From assembly GCA_016716535.1 (NCBI GenBank), contig JADJWD010000002.1:372001-436000 (forward strand): a stretch of DNA of 64,000 bases, written 5' to 3'. Made by a program: the position numbers and the translations under genes. The DNA comes from Betaproteobacteria bacterium (GTDB lineage Bacteria; Pseudomonadota; Gammaproteobacteria; Burkholderiales; Burkholderiaceae_C). How positions within the stretch are numbered: the first letter of the stretch is position 1; the number at the start of each line of letters is the position of its first letter. Positions 33,663 through 42,631 of this stretch are shown one piece after another. Below the pieces are notes generated by a model, which saw only the letters and a list, made by a program, of their open reading frames with translations, was not told the origin of the DNA and searched no databases.

Positions 33663-35771
33663 ATGGGCGCCAAGTACGAAGTTCGCGGCAATGTCGCCGT
33701 CGTCACGCTGGACAACCCGCCGGTCAACGGCCTGGGCTACGACACGCGGCGCGAGTTCGCCGCCGGCATCGAGCGCGCCGAGGCCGACGCGGCCATCGCT
33801 GCGATCGTCGTCACCGGCGCCGGCCGCGCGTTCTCGGGCGGCGCCGACATCAAGGAGTTCGGCAGCCCGAAGGCGATCGCCGAGCCGAACCTGCTGACGC
33901 TGATCCGCCAGCTCGAGGGCTGCACGAAGCCGGTGGTCGCCGCGGTGCACGACGTGTGCATGGGCGGCGGGCTCGAGCTCGCGCTCGGCGCGCACTACCG
34001 CGTCGCCGCGCCCGGCTCGAACGTTGCGCTGCCCGAGGTGAAGATCGGCCTCATCCCCGGCGCCGGCGGCACGCAGCGGCTGCCGCGCGCGCTGGGGGTC
34101 GAGCCGGCGCTGAACATGATCGTCACTGGCGAGCCGGTGAAGAGCGAGCTGCTCGCGAGCGTCCCCGGCCAGAAGCTCTTCGACCAGATCGTCACTGGCG
34201 ACCTGCTCGACGGCGCGTGCACGTTCGCCGCGGCGAAGGCGGCCGAGCACAAGAACAATGGCAAGCCGCTGCCCCGCGTGCGCGACCTGAAGGCGCAGCA
34301 CCCGAACGCCGACGCCTACTTCCAGTTCGCGCGCAACATGGTCAAGGGGATGAGCAAGAGCTTCCCCGCGCCCGCCAAGTGCGTCGACGCGGTGCAGGCG
34401 TGCCTGACGAAACCCTTCGACGAGGGCATGCTCTACGAGCGCGAGCTCTTCATGGCGCTGATGCTGACGCCCGAGTGCAAGGCGCTGCGGCACGCCTTCT
34501 TCGCCGAGCGTGCGGCCAGCAAGATCCCCGACGTGCCCGAGGACACGCCGCAGCGCAAGGTCGAGAAGCTCGCCGTCATCGGCGCGGGCACGATGGGCGG
34601 CGGCATCACGATGAACTTCCTGAACGCCGGCATCCCGGTGACGATGCTCGAGATGAAGCAGGAGGCGCTGGACCGCGGCATCGCGACGATCCGCAAGAAC
34701 TACGAGGCGCAGGTCAAGAAGGGCAAGCTGAAGCAGGACAAGGTCGAGCAGCGCATGGCGTTGCTGACGACAACGCTGAGTTACGACGACATCAAGGACG
34801 CCGACATGGTCATCGAGGCCGTGTTCGAGGAGATGGGCGTCAAGGAGGCGGTGTTTCGCAGGCTCGACGAGGTGATGAAGCCGGGCGCCATCCTCGCGTC
34901 GAACACGAGCACGCTCGATGTCGACAAGATCGCCAGCTTCACGAAGCGGCCGCAGGACGTGATCGGCACGCACTTCTTCAGCCCGGCCAACGTGATGAAG
35001 CTGCTGGAGGTGGTGCGCGGCAAGGCCACCGCGAAGGACGTACTCGCCACCGTGATGGCACTCGGCAAGAAGATCAGGAAGACCACGGTCGTCTCGGGCG
35101 TGTGCGACGGCTTCATCGGCAACCGCATGATCGAGCAGTACAGCCGCCAGGCCGGCTTCCTGCTCGAAGAGGGCTGCACGCCGCAGCAGGTGGACCGCGC
35201 CGTCGAGAAGTGGGGCATGGCGATGGGCCCGTTCCGCATGGGCGACCTTGCCGGCAACGACATCGGCTGGGCGATCCGCAAGCGCCGCTATCAAGAGAAG
35301 CCGAACATGCGCTACAGCAAGACGGCCGACCTCTTGTGCGAACTCGGCCGCTACGGCCAGAAGACCGGCGCCGGCTGGTACGACTACCAGCCGGGCAAGC
35401 GCGACGCGATCCCGAGCCCGGTCGTCGTCGAGATGATCGAGCGGCACCGCGCCGACCTCGGCATCCAGCCGCGCAAGATCAGCGACGAGGAGATCGTGCA
35501 CCGCCTCGTCTACGCGCTCGTCAACGAGGGCGCGAAGATCGTCGAGGAAGGCATCGCCAGCAAGGCGAGCGACCTCGACATGGTCTACCTCACCGGCTAC
35601 GGCTTCCCGCTGCACCGCGGCGGGCCGATGTGTTATGCGGACACGGTGGGCCTGTTCAACGTCGTGCAGACGATGAAGAAGTTCGCCGCCAACCCGCACG
35701 ACGATGCGTCGTTCTGGCAGCCGGCGCCGCTGCTGGCCCGGCTGGCCGCCGAGGGCAGGACGTTTTCGTGA
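33663..35771 (+). CDS. Bifunctional enoyl-CoA hydratase / 3-hydroxyacyl-CoA dehydrogenase
   Basis: A 702-residue multifunctional beta-oxidation enzyme of the FadB/FadJ class. The N-terminal crotonase domain (residues 1-190) contains GAGRAFSGGADIKEF and CMGGGLELALGAHYRVA with the hydratase Glu region EVKIGLIPGAGGTQRLPR. The NAD-binding domain starts near residue 300 with AVIGAGTMGGGITMNFLNAG, and dehydrogenase residues lie in GTHFFSPANVMKLLEVV (His) and GVCDGFIGNRM. A C-terminal 3-hydroxyacyl-CoA dehydrogenase repeat follows. It converts 2-enoyl-CoA to 3-ketoacyl-CoA. It heads the catabolic part of the long plus-strand run. Confidence 0.94.
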   Translation: MGAKYEVRGNVAVVTLDNPPVNGLGYDTRREFAAGIERAEADAAIAAIVVTGAGRAFSGGADIKEFGSPKAIAEPNLLTLIRQLEGCTKPVVAAVHDVCMGGGLELALGAHYRVAAPGSNVALPEVKIGLIPGAGGTQRLPRALGVEPALNMIVTGEPVKSELLASVPGQKLFDQIVTGDLLDGACTFAAAKAAEHKNNGKPLPRVRDLKAQHPNADAYFQFARNMVKGMSKSFPAPAKCVDAVQACLTKPFDEGMLYERELFMALMLTPECKALRHAFFAERAASKIPDVPEDTPQRKVEKLAVIGAGTMGGGITMNFLNAGIPVTMLEMKQEALDRGIATIRKNYEAQVKKGKLKQDKVEQRMALLTTTLSYDDIKDADMVIEAVFEEMGVKEAVFRRLDEVMKPGAILASNTSTLDVDKIASFTKRPQDVIGTHFFSPANVMKLLEVVRGKATAKDVLATVMALGKKIRKTTVVSGVCDGFIGNRMIEQYSRQAGFLLEEGCTPQQVDRAVEKWGMAMGPFRMGDLAGNDIGWAIRKRRYQEKPNMRYSKTADLLCELGRYGQKTGAGWYDYQPGKRDAIPSPVVVEMIERHRADLGIQPRKISDEEIVHRLVYALVNEGAKIVEEGIASKASDLDMVYLTGYGFPLHRGGPMCYADTVGLFNVVQTMKKFAANPHDDASFWQPAPLLARLAAEGRTFS

Positions 35772-35825
35772 GGACGCAGTGATGAGCGGGCGCGCCGCCG
35801 CGCGGGCATCGGCCGGGGAGCGCTG

Positions 35826-37343
35826 ATGTTCAGGCGCATCGCTTCGGCCCTCGCGGCGCTGCTGGTGGCGCTGGCCGCGGCCGTCGCCGTCGGCACGTGG
35901 ACGGCGCGCTCGCGCCAACTCGTCGTGCCGCCGCTGCCGCCGCTGGCGCTGGACAAGGACGCGGCGGCCGCCTCGCTCGCCGCGGCCATCCGCGCGCGCA
36001 CGATCACCGGCGTGCCCGGGCCCGAGGCGGCCGCCGCCGCGGCGCGCGGCTTCGACGAGTTGCACGCGCACCTGCGCCAGCGGTATCCGCGCCTGCACGC
36101 CACGCTCGCGCGCGAGGTCGTCGGTACGCACACGCTCTTGTACACATGGCAGGGCAGCGACCCGGCGCTCGCGCCCGTCGCGCTGGCGCCGCACCAGGAC
36201 GTGGTGCCGATCGCGCCGGGCACCGAGAAGCTCTGGAAGCACCCGCCGTTCGACGGCGCCGTCGCCGGCGGCGAGGTCTGGGGCCGCGGCGCCTGGGATG
36301 ACAAGTCGAACCTGATCTCGCAGTTCGAGGCCGTCGAGTTGCTGCTCGCGGCCGGCTTCCAGCCGCGGCGCACCGTCTACCTGATCCTTGGCCACGACGA
36401 GGAAGTCGGCGGCAGCGAAGGCGCGGCCAAGGTGGCGGCGCTGTTCAGGCAGCGCAACGTCAAGCTCGACTTCTATCTGACCGAGGGCCTTGTCGTCACG
36501 CAAGGCATCCTGCCGGGCATCGCGGCGCCGGTGGCGCTGATCGGCCTGGCCGAGAAGGGCTACGTCTCGGTGCGCCTCGCCGCCGAGGCGCCGCCGGGCC
36601 ATTCGTCGATGCCGCCGGCGCCGGGCAAGAGCGCCATCGGCATGCTCGCCGCCGCGCTGGCGCGGCTGGACAGCCAGCCGATGGCTGGCGGCATCCAGGG
36701 CGTCGCGCGCGAGATGTTCGCCACCGTCGCGCCAGAGATGAGCGGCCTGCAGCGCGTGGCGTTGTCGAACCCGTGGCTCTTCGCGCCTCTGACCGAGCGC
36801 ATGCTCTCCGGCCAGCCGAGCACGAACGCATTGATGCGCACGACCACGGCGCTGACGGTCGCCAATGCCGGCAACAAGGAGAACGTGCTGCCCGGGCGCG
36901 CCGACGCGGTGGTGAACTTCCGCATCCTGCCCGGCGACACGGTGGCCGATGTGCTCGCGCACGTGAAGCACGTCGTCGCCGACGAGCGCATCAAGATCGA
37001 GGCCGTGGGCGAAGGCGGCGAAGCGTCGCCGGTGTCGTCGTCGTCGGCCGCCGGCTACCACCACATCGAGCGCGCGATCCGCGAGGTGTTTCCCGGCGCC
37101 GTCGTCGCGCCCGGCCTGATGCTCGCCGGTACCGACGCCAAGCATTTCACCGGCGTCGCCGAGCAGCTTTATCGCTTCTCTCCCGTGCGCGCCGGCTCGG
37201 CCGACCTGAGCCGCCTGCATGGCACCGACGAACGCATGTCGGTGGACAACCTCGCGGAGATGATCCGCTTCTATCACCGCCTGCTGCAGCTTGCCGCCGG
37301 CGCCCCACCGACAAGTTCGGCCCCTGAAGGAAAGCAGCCATGA
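35826..37343 (+). CDS. M20 family metallopeptidase (carboxypeptidase S/PM20D1-like)
   Basis: A 505-residue protein with an N-terminal hydrophobic segment (residues 8-25) that anchors or exports it. The M20 dizinc site is recognisable: His in LAPHQDVVP, bridging Asp in GAWDDKSN, Glu pair in GHDEEVGG and a C-terminal His in GTDAKHFTG. The architecture (long N-terminus, KENVLPGRADAVVNFRILPG dimerisation domain) resembles carboxypeptidase S and PM20D1, which hydrolyse or make N-acyl amino acids. Placed between beta-oxidation genes and overlapping the thiolase start (ATGA), it might release acyl chains from N-acyl amino acids for degradation; that is inference. Confidence 0.88.
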   Translation: MFRRIASALAALLVALAAAVAVGTWTARSRQLVVPPLPPLALDKDAAAASLAAAIRARTITGVPGPEAAAAAARGFDELHAHLRQRYPRLHATLAREVVGTHTLLYTWQGSDPALAPVALAPHQDVVPIAPGTEKLWKHPPFDGAVAGGEVWGRGAWDDKSNLISQFEAVELLLAAGFQPRRTVYLILGHDEEVGGSEGAAKVAALFRQRNVKLDFYLTEGLVVTQGILPGIAAPVALIGLAEKGYVSVRLAAEAPPGHSSMPPAPGKSAIGMLAAALARLDSQPMAGGIQGVAREMFATVAPEMSGLQRVALSNPWLFAPLTERMLSGQPSTNALMRTTTALTVANAGNKENVLPGRADAVVNFRILPGDTVADVLAHVKHVVADERIKIEAVGEGGEASPVSSSSAAGYHHIERAIREVFPGAVVAPGLMLAGTDAKHFTGVAEQLYRFSPVRAGSADLSRLHGTDERMSVDNLAEMIRFYHRLLQLAAGAPPTSSAPEGKQP

Positions 37344-38515
37344 CCCAAGCCGTGATCGTCTCGACCGCCCGCACGCCCCTGGCCAAGAGCTGGAAGGGCG
37401 CCTTCAACATGACGCACGGCGCCACGCTCGGCGGTGCCGTCGTGAAGGCCGCCGTCGAACGCGCCGGCGTCGACCCCGCCGAGGTCGAAGACGTGCTGAT
37501 GGGCTGCGCCACGCCCGAAGGCGCCACCGGCGGCAACATCGCGCGCCAGATCGCGCTGGCCGCGGGCCTGCCGATCACGACGAGCGGCGCCACCGTCAAC
37601 CGCTTTTGCAGCAGCGGCCTGCAGACTATCGCGATGGCCAGCCAGCGCATCATCGCCGGCGAGGGCGAGGTGTTCGTCGCCGGCGGCGTCGAGAGCATCT
37701 CGTGCGTGCAAAACGAGGCCAACCGGCACATGGCCAAGGATCCGGCGCTCGAAGCGAAGAAGCCCGAGATCTACTGGAACATGCTGCAGACGGCCGAGAA
37801 CGTGGCCAAGCGCTACGGCATGCCCAAGGAGCGCATGGACCGCTACGGCGCCGCCAGCCAGCAAAAGGCCTGCGCGGCGCAGGAGCAGGGTCTGTTCGAC
37901 GCCGAAATGATCCCGATGACGGTGACCGCCGGCGTCGCCGACGCGCAGCTCGGTCTGATCAGCAAGCAGGTCACCGTGAAGGCCGACGAAGGCCTGCGCC
38001 CGGGCACCACGTACGAGGGCATCAAGGACATCCGCTCGGCGGTGCCCGGCGGCGTCGTCACCGCCGGCAACGCCAGCCAGTTCAGCGACGGCGCCGGTGC
38101 CTGCGTCGTCGTCAGCGACACGTACGCGCAGAAGAAGGGGTTGAAGCCGCTTGGCCGCTTCCTCGGCTTTGCAGTCGCCGGCTGCGAGCCCGACGAGATG
38201 GGCATCGGCCCGGTGTTCGCGGTGCCCAAGGTGCTTGCACGCCTGGGGCTGAAGGTCGGCGACATCGACCTGTGGGAGCTGAACGAGGCCTTCGCCGTGC
38301 AGGTGCTGTATTGCGCCGACAAGCTCGGCATCCCGATGGACCGGCTCAACGTCAACGGCGGCGCCATCGCGATCGGCCACCCCTACGGCGTCAGCGGCCA
38401 GCGGCTGACGGGCCACGCGCTGATCGAAGGCAAGCGCCGCGGCGCCAAGCGCGTGTGCGTGACGATGTGCGTCGGCGGTGGCATGGGCGCGGCCGGCGTC
38501 TTCGAGGTGCTCTGA
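37340..38515 (+). CDS. Acetyl-CoA C-acyltransferase (thiolase)
   Basis: A 391-residue degradative-type thiolase. The nucleophilic Cys is in VNRFCSSGLQTIAMA (about residue 90), the catalytic His in AIAIGHPYGVSGQRL (about residue 348) and the second Cys in VTMCVGGGMGAAGVFE (about residue 378). It cleaves 3-ketoacyl-CoA to acetyl-CoA and a shortened acyl-CoA, the final step after the FadB-like enzyme two genes upstream. Translation is coupled to the M20 gene by a 4-bp overlap, despite the different enzyme class. Confidence 0.95.
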   Translation: MTQAVIVSTARTPLAKSWKGAFNMTHGATLGGAVVKAAVERAGVDPAEVEDVLMGCATPEGATGGNIARQIALAAGLPITTSGATVNRFCSSGLQTIAMASQRIIAGEGEVFVAGGVESISCVQNEANRHMAKDPALEAKKPEIYWNMLQTAENVAKRYGMPKERMDRYGAASQQKACAAQEQGLFDAEMIPMTVTAGVADAQLGLISKQVTVKADEGLRPGTTYEGIKDIRSAVPGGVVTAGNASQFSDGAGACVVVSDTYAQKKGLKPLGRFLGFAVAGCEPDEMGIGPVFAVPKVLARLGLKVGDIDLWELNEAFAVQVLYCADKLGIPMDRLNVNGGAIAIGHPYGVSGQRLTGHALIEGKRRGAKRVCVTMCVGGGMGAAGVFEVL

Positions 38516-38543
38516 CAAGCTGCGGCGTTAGGGGAGCCTGACG

Positions 38544-39452
38544 ATGGACGTGCTGCGCACCCCCGACGCGCGCTTTGCCGGCCTGCCGGGCTGGCCGTAC
38601 GAGGCGCGTGTCGTCGAGCTCGACGACGCCGCGGCCGGCCGCCTGCGCATGGCCTACGTCGACGAAGGCCCGCGCGACGCCGCGGTGACGGCGCTGTGCC
38701 TGCACGGCCAGCCGACCTGGGGCTATCTCTATCGCAAGATGCTTCCGGTGTTCACCGGCGCCGGGCTGCGTGTCGTCGTGCCGGACCTGATCGGCTTCGG
38801 CCGCTCGGACAAGCCGGTGGACGACAGCGGCGGGCCGAGCTGGTACACGTTCGACAACCACCGCAATGCGCTGCTCGCGTTCGTCGAGCGGCTGGACCCG
38901 AAGAACGTGCTGCTCGTCTGCCAGGACTGGGGCGGCGTGCTCGGGCTGACGATGCCGATGGCGGCACCCGAGCGGTACAAGCGCCTCTTGGTGATGAACA
39001 CGGGCCTCGGCACCGGCACCGTCACCGAGGGCTTCCTGAAATGGCGGGCCTACAACAACGCGCAGCCCGATTTGGCGGTCGGCAAGCTGCTCAAGCGCGG
39101 CTGCCCGATGCTGAGCGACGCCGAGGCCGCGGCCTACGACGCGCCGTTCCCTGATGTGCGCCACAAGGCGGGCGTGCGCGCGTTTCCGAATCTCGTGCCC
39201 GACAGCGATGAAGCGCCTGGCGCCGCGCTGAGCCGCGCCGCCAGCGTCTTCTTCACCGATCAGTGGCAGGGCGACACCTTCATGGCCATCGGCATGCAGG
39301 ATCCCGTGCTCGGCGAGGCGCCGATGCGCTCGCTGGCGCGCAGGATCCGCGGCTGCCCGCCGCCGCTGGAGGTGGCCGAGGCCGGGCACTTCGTGCAGGA
39401 GTGGGGCGCGCCGATCGCGCGCGCGGCGCTGGCGCACTTCAAGCTCGGCTGA
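38544..39452 (+). CDS. Haloalkane dehalogenase-like alpha/beta hydrolase
   Basis: A 302-residue alpha/beta hydrolase close to haloalkane dehalogenase subfamily I. Motifs are LCLHGQPTWGYLYRKM (oxyanion loop), DLIGFGRSDKP, nucleophile CQDWGG with Asp rather than Ser and the halide-binding Trp beside it, AIGMQDPVLG (acid Asp) and EAGHFVQEWG (His). The classic HGEPTW loop has Gln for Glu. Asp nucleophile and Trp argue for halide-ester or epoxide-like chemistry rather than a plain esterase. It starts 28 bp after the thiolase. Whether the organism uses halogenated compounds cannot be told. Confidence 0.85.
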   Translation: MDVLRTPDARFAGLPGWPYEARVVELDDAAAGRLRMAYVDEGPRDAAVTALCLHGQPTWGYLYRKMLPVFTGAGLRVVVPDLIGFGRSDKPVDDSGGPSWYTFDNHRNALLAFVERLDPKNVLLVCQDWGGVLGLTMPMAAPERYKRLLVMNTGLGTGTVTEGFLKWRAYNNAQPDLAVGKLLKRGCPMLSDAEAAAYDAPFPDVRHKAGVRAFPNLVPDSDEAPGAALSRAASVFFTDQWQGDTFMAIGMQDPVLGEAPMRSLARRIRGCPPPLEVAEAGHFVQEWGAPIARAALAHFKLG

Positions 39453-39503
39453 ACGGCGCTGCCGGCGCCGCTGCACTTCGAACCCGACCGACCCCTCGCC
39501 GCG

Positions 39504-39929
39504 ATGACGTACGACCTGCCCACCGCCCGCCGCTTCTTCGCCGCGTCGCCCTTCATGGTCGACCTTGGTGTCGAGCCGGTGGCCATCAGCGAGGGCCGCG
39601 TGACGACGGTGCTGCCGATCGCCCACCGCCATCTGCAGCACACCGGCCAGGTGCACGCCGGCGTGATGGCGACGATCGCCGACCACACGATGGGCGCCGC
39701 CGGCCAGACGCTGGCCGCCGAGGGCTTCTGGATCATCACCGCCGAACTGAAGACGAGCCTGCTGCGCCCAGGCAAGGGCGAGCGCCTCGTCTGCGAAGCC
39801 TGGGTCGTCAAGCCCGGACGCATGCTCACCTTCACGGAGGCCGAGGTGTACGCCGAAGCCGCCGGCGGCCAACGCACGCTGGTGATGAAGGCGTCGGCGA
39901 CGATGGCGCTGGTGGCGCGTTCGGCCTGA
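39504..39929 (+). CDS. PaaI-like hotdog thioesterase
   Basis: A 141-residue hotdog-fold protein. The PaaI-type helix HTGQVHAGVMATIADHTMGAA (about residues 53-73) carries the usual Gly and Asp, and strand VTTVLPIAHRHLQ precedes it. Such enzymes hydrolyse acyl- or aryl-CoA thioesters. It is one of two PaaI-like genes in this cluster (the other starts at 42632), which may serve CoA recycling or chain-length control. It lies 27 bp before the first acyl-CoA dehydrogenase gene. Confidence 0.88.
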   Translation: MTYDLPTARRFFAASPFMVDLGVEPVAISEGRVTTVLPIAHRHLQHTGQVHAGVMATIADHTMGAAGQTLAAEGFWIITAELKTSLLRPGKGERLVCEAWVVKPGRMLTFTEAEVYAEAAGGQRTLVMKASATMALVARSA

Positions 39930-39955
39930 ACAGGCGTCCTTGGAGGAGCCCGCCC

Positions 39956-41803
39956 GTGCGCGACACCCTCGACTTCCTGCTACACGACTGGCTGCACGTC
40001 ACCGAGCTGACGGGCCGTACGCGCTTCGCCGAGCACTCGGCCGAGACGTTCGCGCAGGTGCTGGACATGTGCGAGCGCATCGCGCGCGAGAAGTACGCGC
40101 CGTTCAACCGGCTCGTCGACACCGAAGAACCGCGCTTCGACGGCGAGAAAGTCATCCTTCCGCAGGCCACGCACGACGCCTGGGCCGCCTATGCCGAGAG
40201 CGGCATGCTCGCTGCGGCGCAGGACGCCGAGGTCGGCGGCATGCAGCTGCCGTACACGGTGGAGGCGGCCGCCGACGCGTTCTTCGCGAAGGCGTCGGTC
40301 AGCATCGGCGGTGGCCTTCTGACGCGCGGCAACGCGAGCCTGCTGATGGCGCACGGCACGGCGGCGCAGAAGCGTGTCTTCGCCGCCACCGAGTTCAGCG
40401 GCCGCTGGTCGGGCACGATGTGCCTGTCGGAGCCGCAGGCGGGCTCGAGCCTGTCGGACATCGCCACGCGCGCCGAGCCGGAGCCGGGCGGTGAAGCCGA
40501 TCCGCTCGGCCCCCGCTACCGCCTGCGCGGCCACAAGATGTGGATCTCGGCCGGCGAGCACGAGCTCACCGAGAACATCATCCACCTCGTGCTGGCGAAG
40601 ATCCCGCGCGAAGACGGCACGCTGGTGCCGGGCACGAAGGGCATTTCGCTCTTCATCGTGCCGAAGAAGATGGTGGCGGCCGACGGCACGCTCACCGGCG
40701 AGCGCAACGACGTGGCGCTGGCCGGCCTGAACCACAAGTGCGGCTGGCGCGGCACGACGAACACGCTGCTGAACTTCGGCGAGGGCCGCTTCAGGCCCGG
40801 CGGCCGCGCCGGCGCCGTCGGCTACCTCGTCGGCCGCCCCGGCGAGGGCCTGCGCTGCATGTTCCACATGATGAACGAGGCGCGCATCGCAGTGGGCATG
40901 GCGGCGACGATGCTCGGCATGGCCGGCTACGAGGCCTCGCTCGAGTACGCGCGGCAGCGGCCGCAAGGACGGCCGATCGGCCCGGCGGGCAAGGACCCGG
41001 CGCAGCCGCAAGTCCACCTGATCGAGCACGCCGACATCAAGCGCATGCTGCTGGCGCAAAAGAGCCTCGCCGAGGGCGCGCTGGCGCTCGAGCTGTACTG
41101 CGCCCGCCTCGTCGATGAGGCGCACACCGGCGAGCCCGCGGCGGCGAAGGACGCCGCGCTGCTGCTCGAAGTGCTGACGCCGATCGCCAAGAGCTGGCCG
41201 AGCGAGTGGTGCCTGGAAGCGAACTCGCTCGCGATTCAGGTGCTCGGCGGCTACGGCTACACGCGCGACTTCCCGGTCGAGCAGTACTGGCGCGACAACC
41301 GCCTGAACATGATCCACGAGGGCACGCACGGCATCCAGGCGCTCGACCTGCTCGGCCGCAAGGTCGTGATGGATGGCGGCGCCGGCCTGAAGCTGCTCGC
41401 CACGCGCATCAGTGCCACGATCGAGCGCGCCGGGCATGTCGATGGTCTTGCCGAGCCCGCCAACGCGCTGGCCGCCGCGTTGCACAAGCTCGGCGCGGCG
41501 ACGAAGGCCGCCTGGGCCACCGGCCAGCCCGAAGAGGCGCTGGCCAACGCGACGCCGTACCTGCAAGCCTTCGGCCACGTCGTGCTGGCCTGGATGTGGC
41601 TCGAAGTGGCGCTGGTGGCCCGCGGTGCCGCCACGGCGGCCGGCGCCGCCGCAGCAGCATCACCCCGCCTTGCGCTCGCGCAAGGCAAGCTCGCTGCGAT
41701 GCGCTACTTCTATGCTTACGAGTTGCCGAAGATCGACGCTTGGCTCGGCGTCGTCGCGCGGCGCGAGCCGCTCGTGCGCGAGATGCGCGACGAATGGTTT
41801 TGA
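39956..41803 (+). CDS. Acyl-CoA dehydrogenase, long form with extra C-terminal domain
   Basis: A 615-residue flavoprotein of the DmdC-like long acyl-CoA dehydrogenase group. FAD/substrate motifs include MCLSEPQAGSSLSDIATRA, YRLRGHKMWISAGEHEL and KCGWRGTTNTLLNF, and the family signature LGGYGYTRDFPVEQYWRD is followed by MIHEGTHGIQALDLLGRK, which contains the likely catalytic Glu. About 120 residues follow the normal end, as in proteins with the acyl-CoA dehydrogenase C-terminal domain. The GTG start is chosen because GGAGGAG lies 7 bp upstream. It catalyses the first oxidation, acyl-CoA to 2-enoyl-CoA, feeding the FadB-like enzyme. Confidence 0.92.
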   Translation: MRDTLDFLLHDWLHVTELTGRTRFAEHSAETFAQVLDMCERIAREKYAPFNRLVDTEEPRFDGEKVILPQATHDAWAAYAESGMLAAAQDAEVGGMQLPYTVEAAADAFFAKASVSIGGGLLTRGNASLLMAHGTAAQKRVFAATEFSGRWSGTMCLSEPQAGSSLSDIATRAEPEPGGEADPLGPRYRLRGHKMWISAGEHELTENIIHLVLAKIPREDGTLVPGTKGISLFIVPKKMVAADGTLTGERNDVALAGLNHKCGWRGTTNTLLNFGEGRFRPGGRAGAVGYLVGRPGEGLRCMFHMMNEARIAVGMAATMLGMAGYEASLEYARQRPQGRPIGPAGKDPAQPQVHLIEHADIKRMLLAQKSLAEGALALELYCARLVDEAHTGEPAAAKDAALLLEVLTPIAKSWPSEWCLEANSLAIQVLGGYGYTRDFPVEQYWRDNRLNMIHEGTHGIQALDLLGRKVVMDGGAGLKLLATRISATIERAGHVDGLAEPANALAAALHKLGAATKAAWATGQPEEALANATPYLQAFGHVVLAWMWLEVALVARGAATAAGAAAAASPRLALAQGKLAAMRYFYAYELPKIDAWLGVVARREPLVREMRDEWF

Positions 41804-41836
41804 GTTGACCCTGAACAACCACCGGAGACACGCCCG

Positions 41837-42625
41837 ATGAGCACGCCCGTGCAGAAGCTGTTCGACCTTTCCGGCCAGGTGGCCCTCGTCACCGGCGGCT
41901 CGCGCGGCCTGGGGCTGCAGATGGCCGAGGCGCTCGGCGAGGCCGGCGCGAAGATCATGCTCACGTCGCGCAAGGCGGCCGACCTCGAAGAGGCTGCGGC
42001 CGACCTGGCCGAGCGCGGCATCGACGCGCGCTGGATCGCTGCCGACGCCGCCGACCCGGCGGGCGTCAAGAAGGTCGTCGACGAGACGATGCAGCGCCTG
42101 GGCCGCATCGACATCCTCGTCAACAACGCCGGCGCCACCTGGGGCGCGCCGGCCGAGGACTACCCGCTCGAGGCCTGGGACAAGGTGATGAACCTGAACA
42201 TCCGCTCGATGTTCCTCTTCTCGCAGGCGGTGGGCCGCGCGTGGATGATTCCGAACAAGAAGGGCCGCATCATCAACGTCGCCAGCATCGCGGGGCTGGG
42301 CGGCAGCATGAACGTCGAGTTCATCGCCTACGGCGCGAGCAAGGGCGCGGCGGTCAACTTCACGCGCACGCTCGCCGGCGAGTGGGGCGAGCACGGCATT
42401 ACCGTCAACGCGCTGGCGCCGGGCTTCTTCCCGAGCAAGATGACGCGCGGCACGCTGCAGACGATCGGCGCCGACAAGCTCGCCGCCGGCGCGCCGCTGC
42501 GGCGCATCGGCGACGACGACGACCTGAAAGGCGCGGCGCTGCTCTTCGCCAGCGCCGCCGGCAAGCACATCACCGGGCAGATCCTCGCCGTCGACGGCGG
42601 TGTCTCCTGCGTGCACGGAGGCTGA
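41837..42625 (+). CDS. SDR family oxidoreductase
   Basis: A 262-residue classical short-chain dehydrogenase. Cofactor loop TGGSRGLGLQ (about residue 20), ILVNNAGATWG (about residue 96), catalytic YGASK (about residue 171) and C-terminal ITGQILAVDGG are all intact. It likely acts on a hydroxyacyl-CoA or a related alcohol/ketone in the cluster. It sits 33 bp after the acyl-CoA dehydrogenase gene and 6 bp before the second thioesterase gene, so it is firmly in the operon. Confidence 0.93.
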   Translation: MSTPVQKLFDLSGQVALVTGGSRGLGLQMAEALGEAGAKIMLTSRKAADLEEAAADLAERGIDARWIAADAADPAGVKKVVDETMQRLGRIDILVNNAGATWGAPAEDYPLEAWDKVMNLNIRSMFLFSQAVGRAWMIPNKKGRIINVASIAGLGGSMNVEFIAYGASKGAAVNFTRTLAGEWGEHGITVNALAPGFFPSKMTRGTLQTIGADKLAAGAPLRRIGDDDDLKGAALLFASAAGKHITGQILAVDGGVSCVHGG

Positions 42626-42631
42626 ACGCGC

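Noticed and set aside
35781..35825. A 14-codon leader-like frame before the M20 gene
   Set aside because: No repeated regulatory codons or attenuator hairpin; chance ATG in GC-rich DNA.
32556..37277. A 1573-codon open frame on the minus strand opposite liv and beta-oxidation genes
   Set aside because: Same codon-bias artefact; spans several recognised plus-strand genes and intergenic DNA, with no signal or motif.
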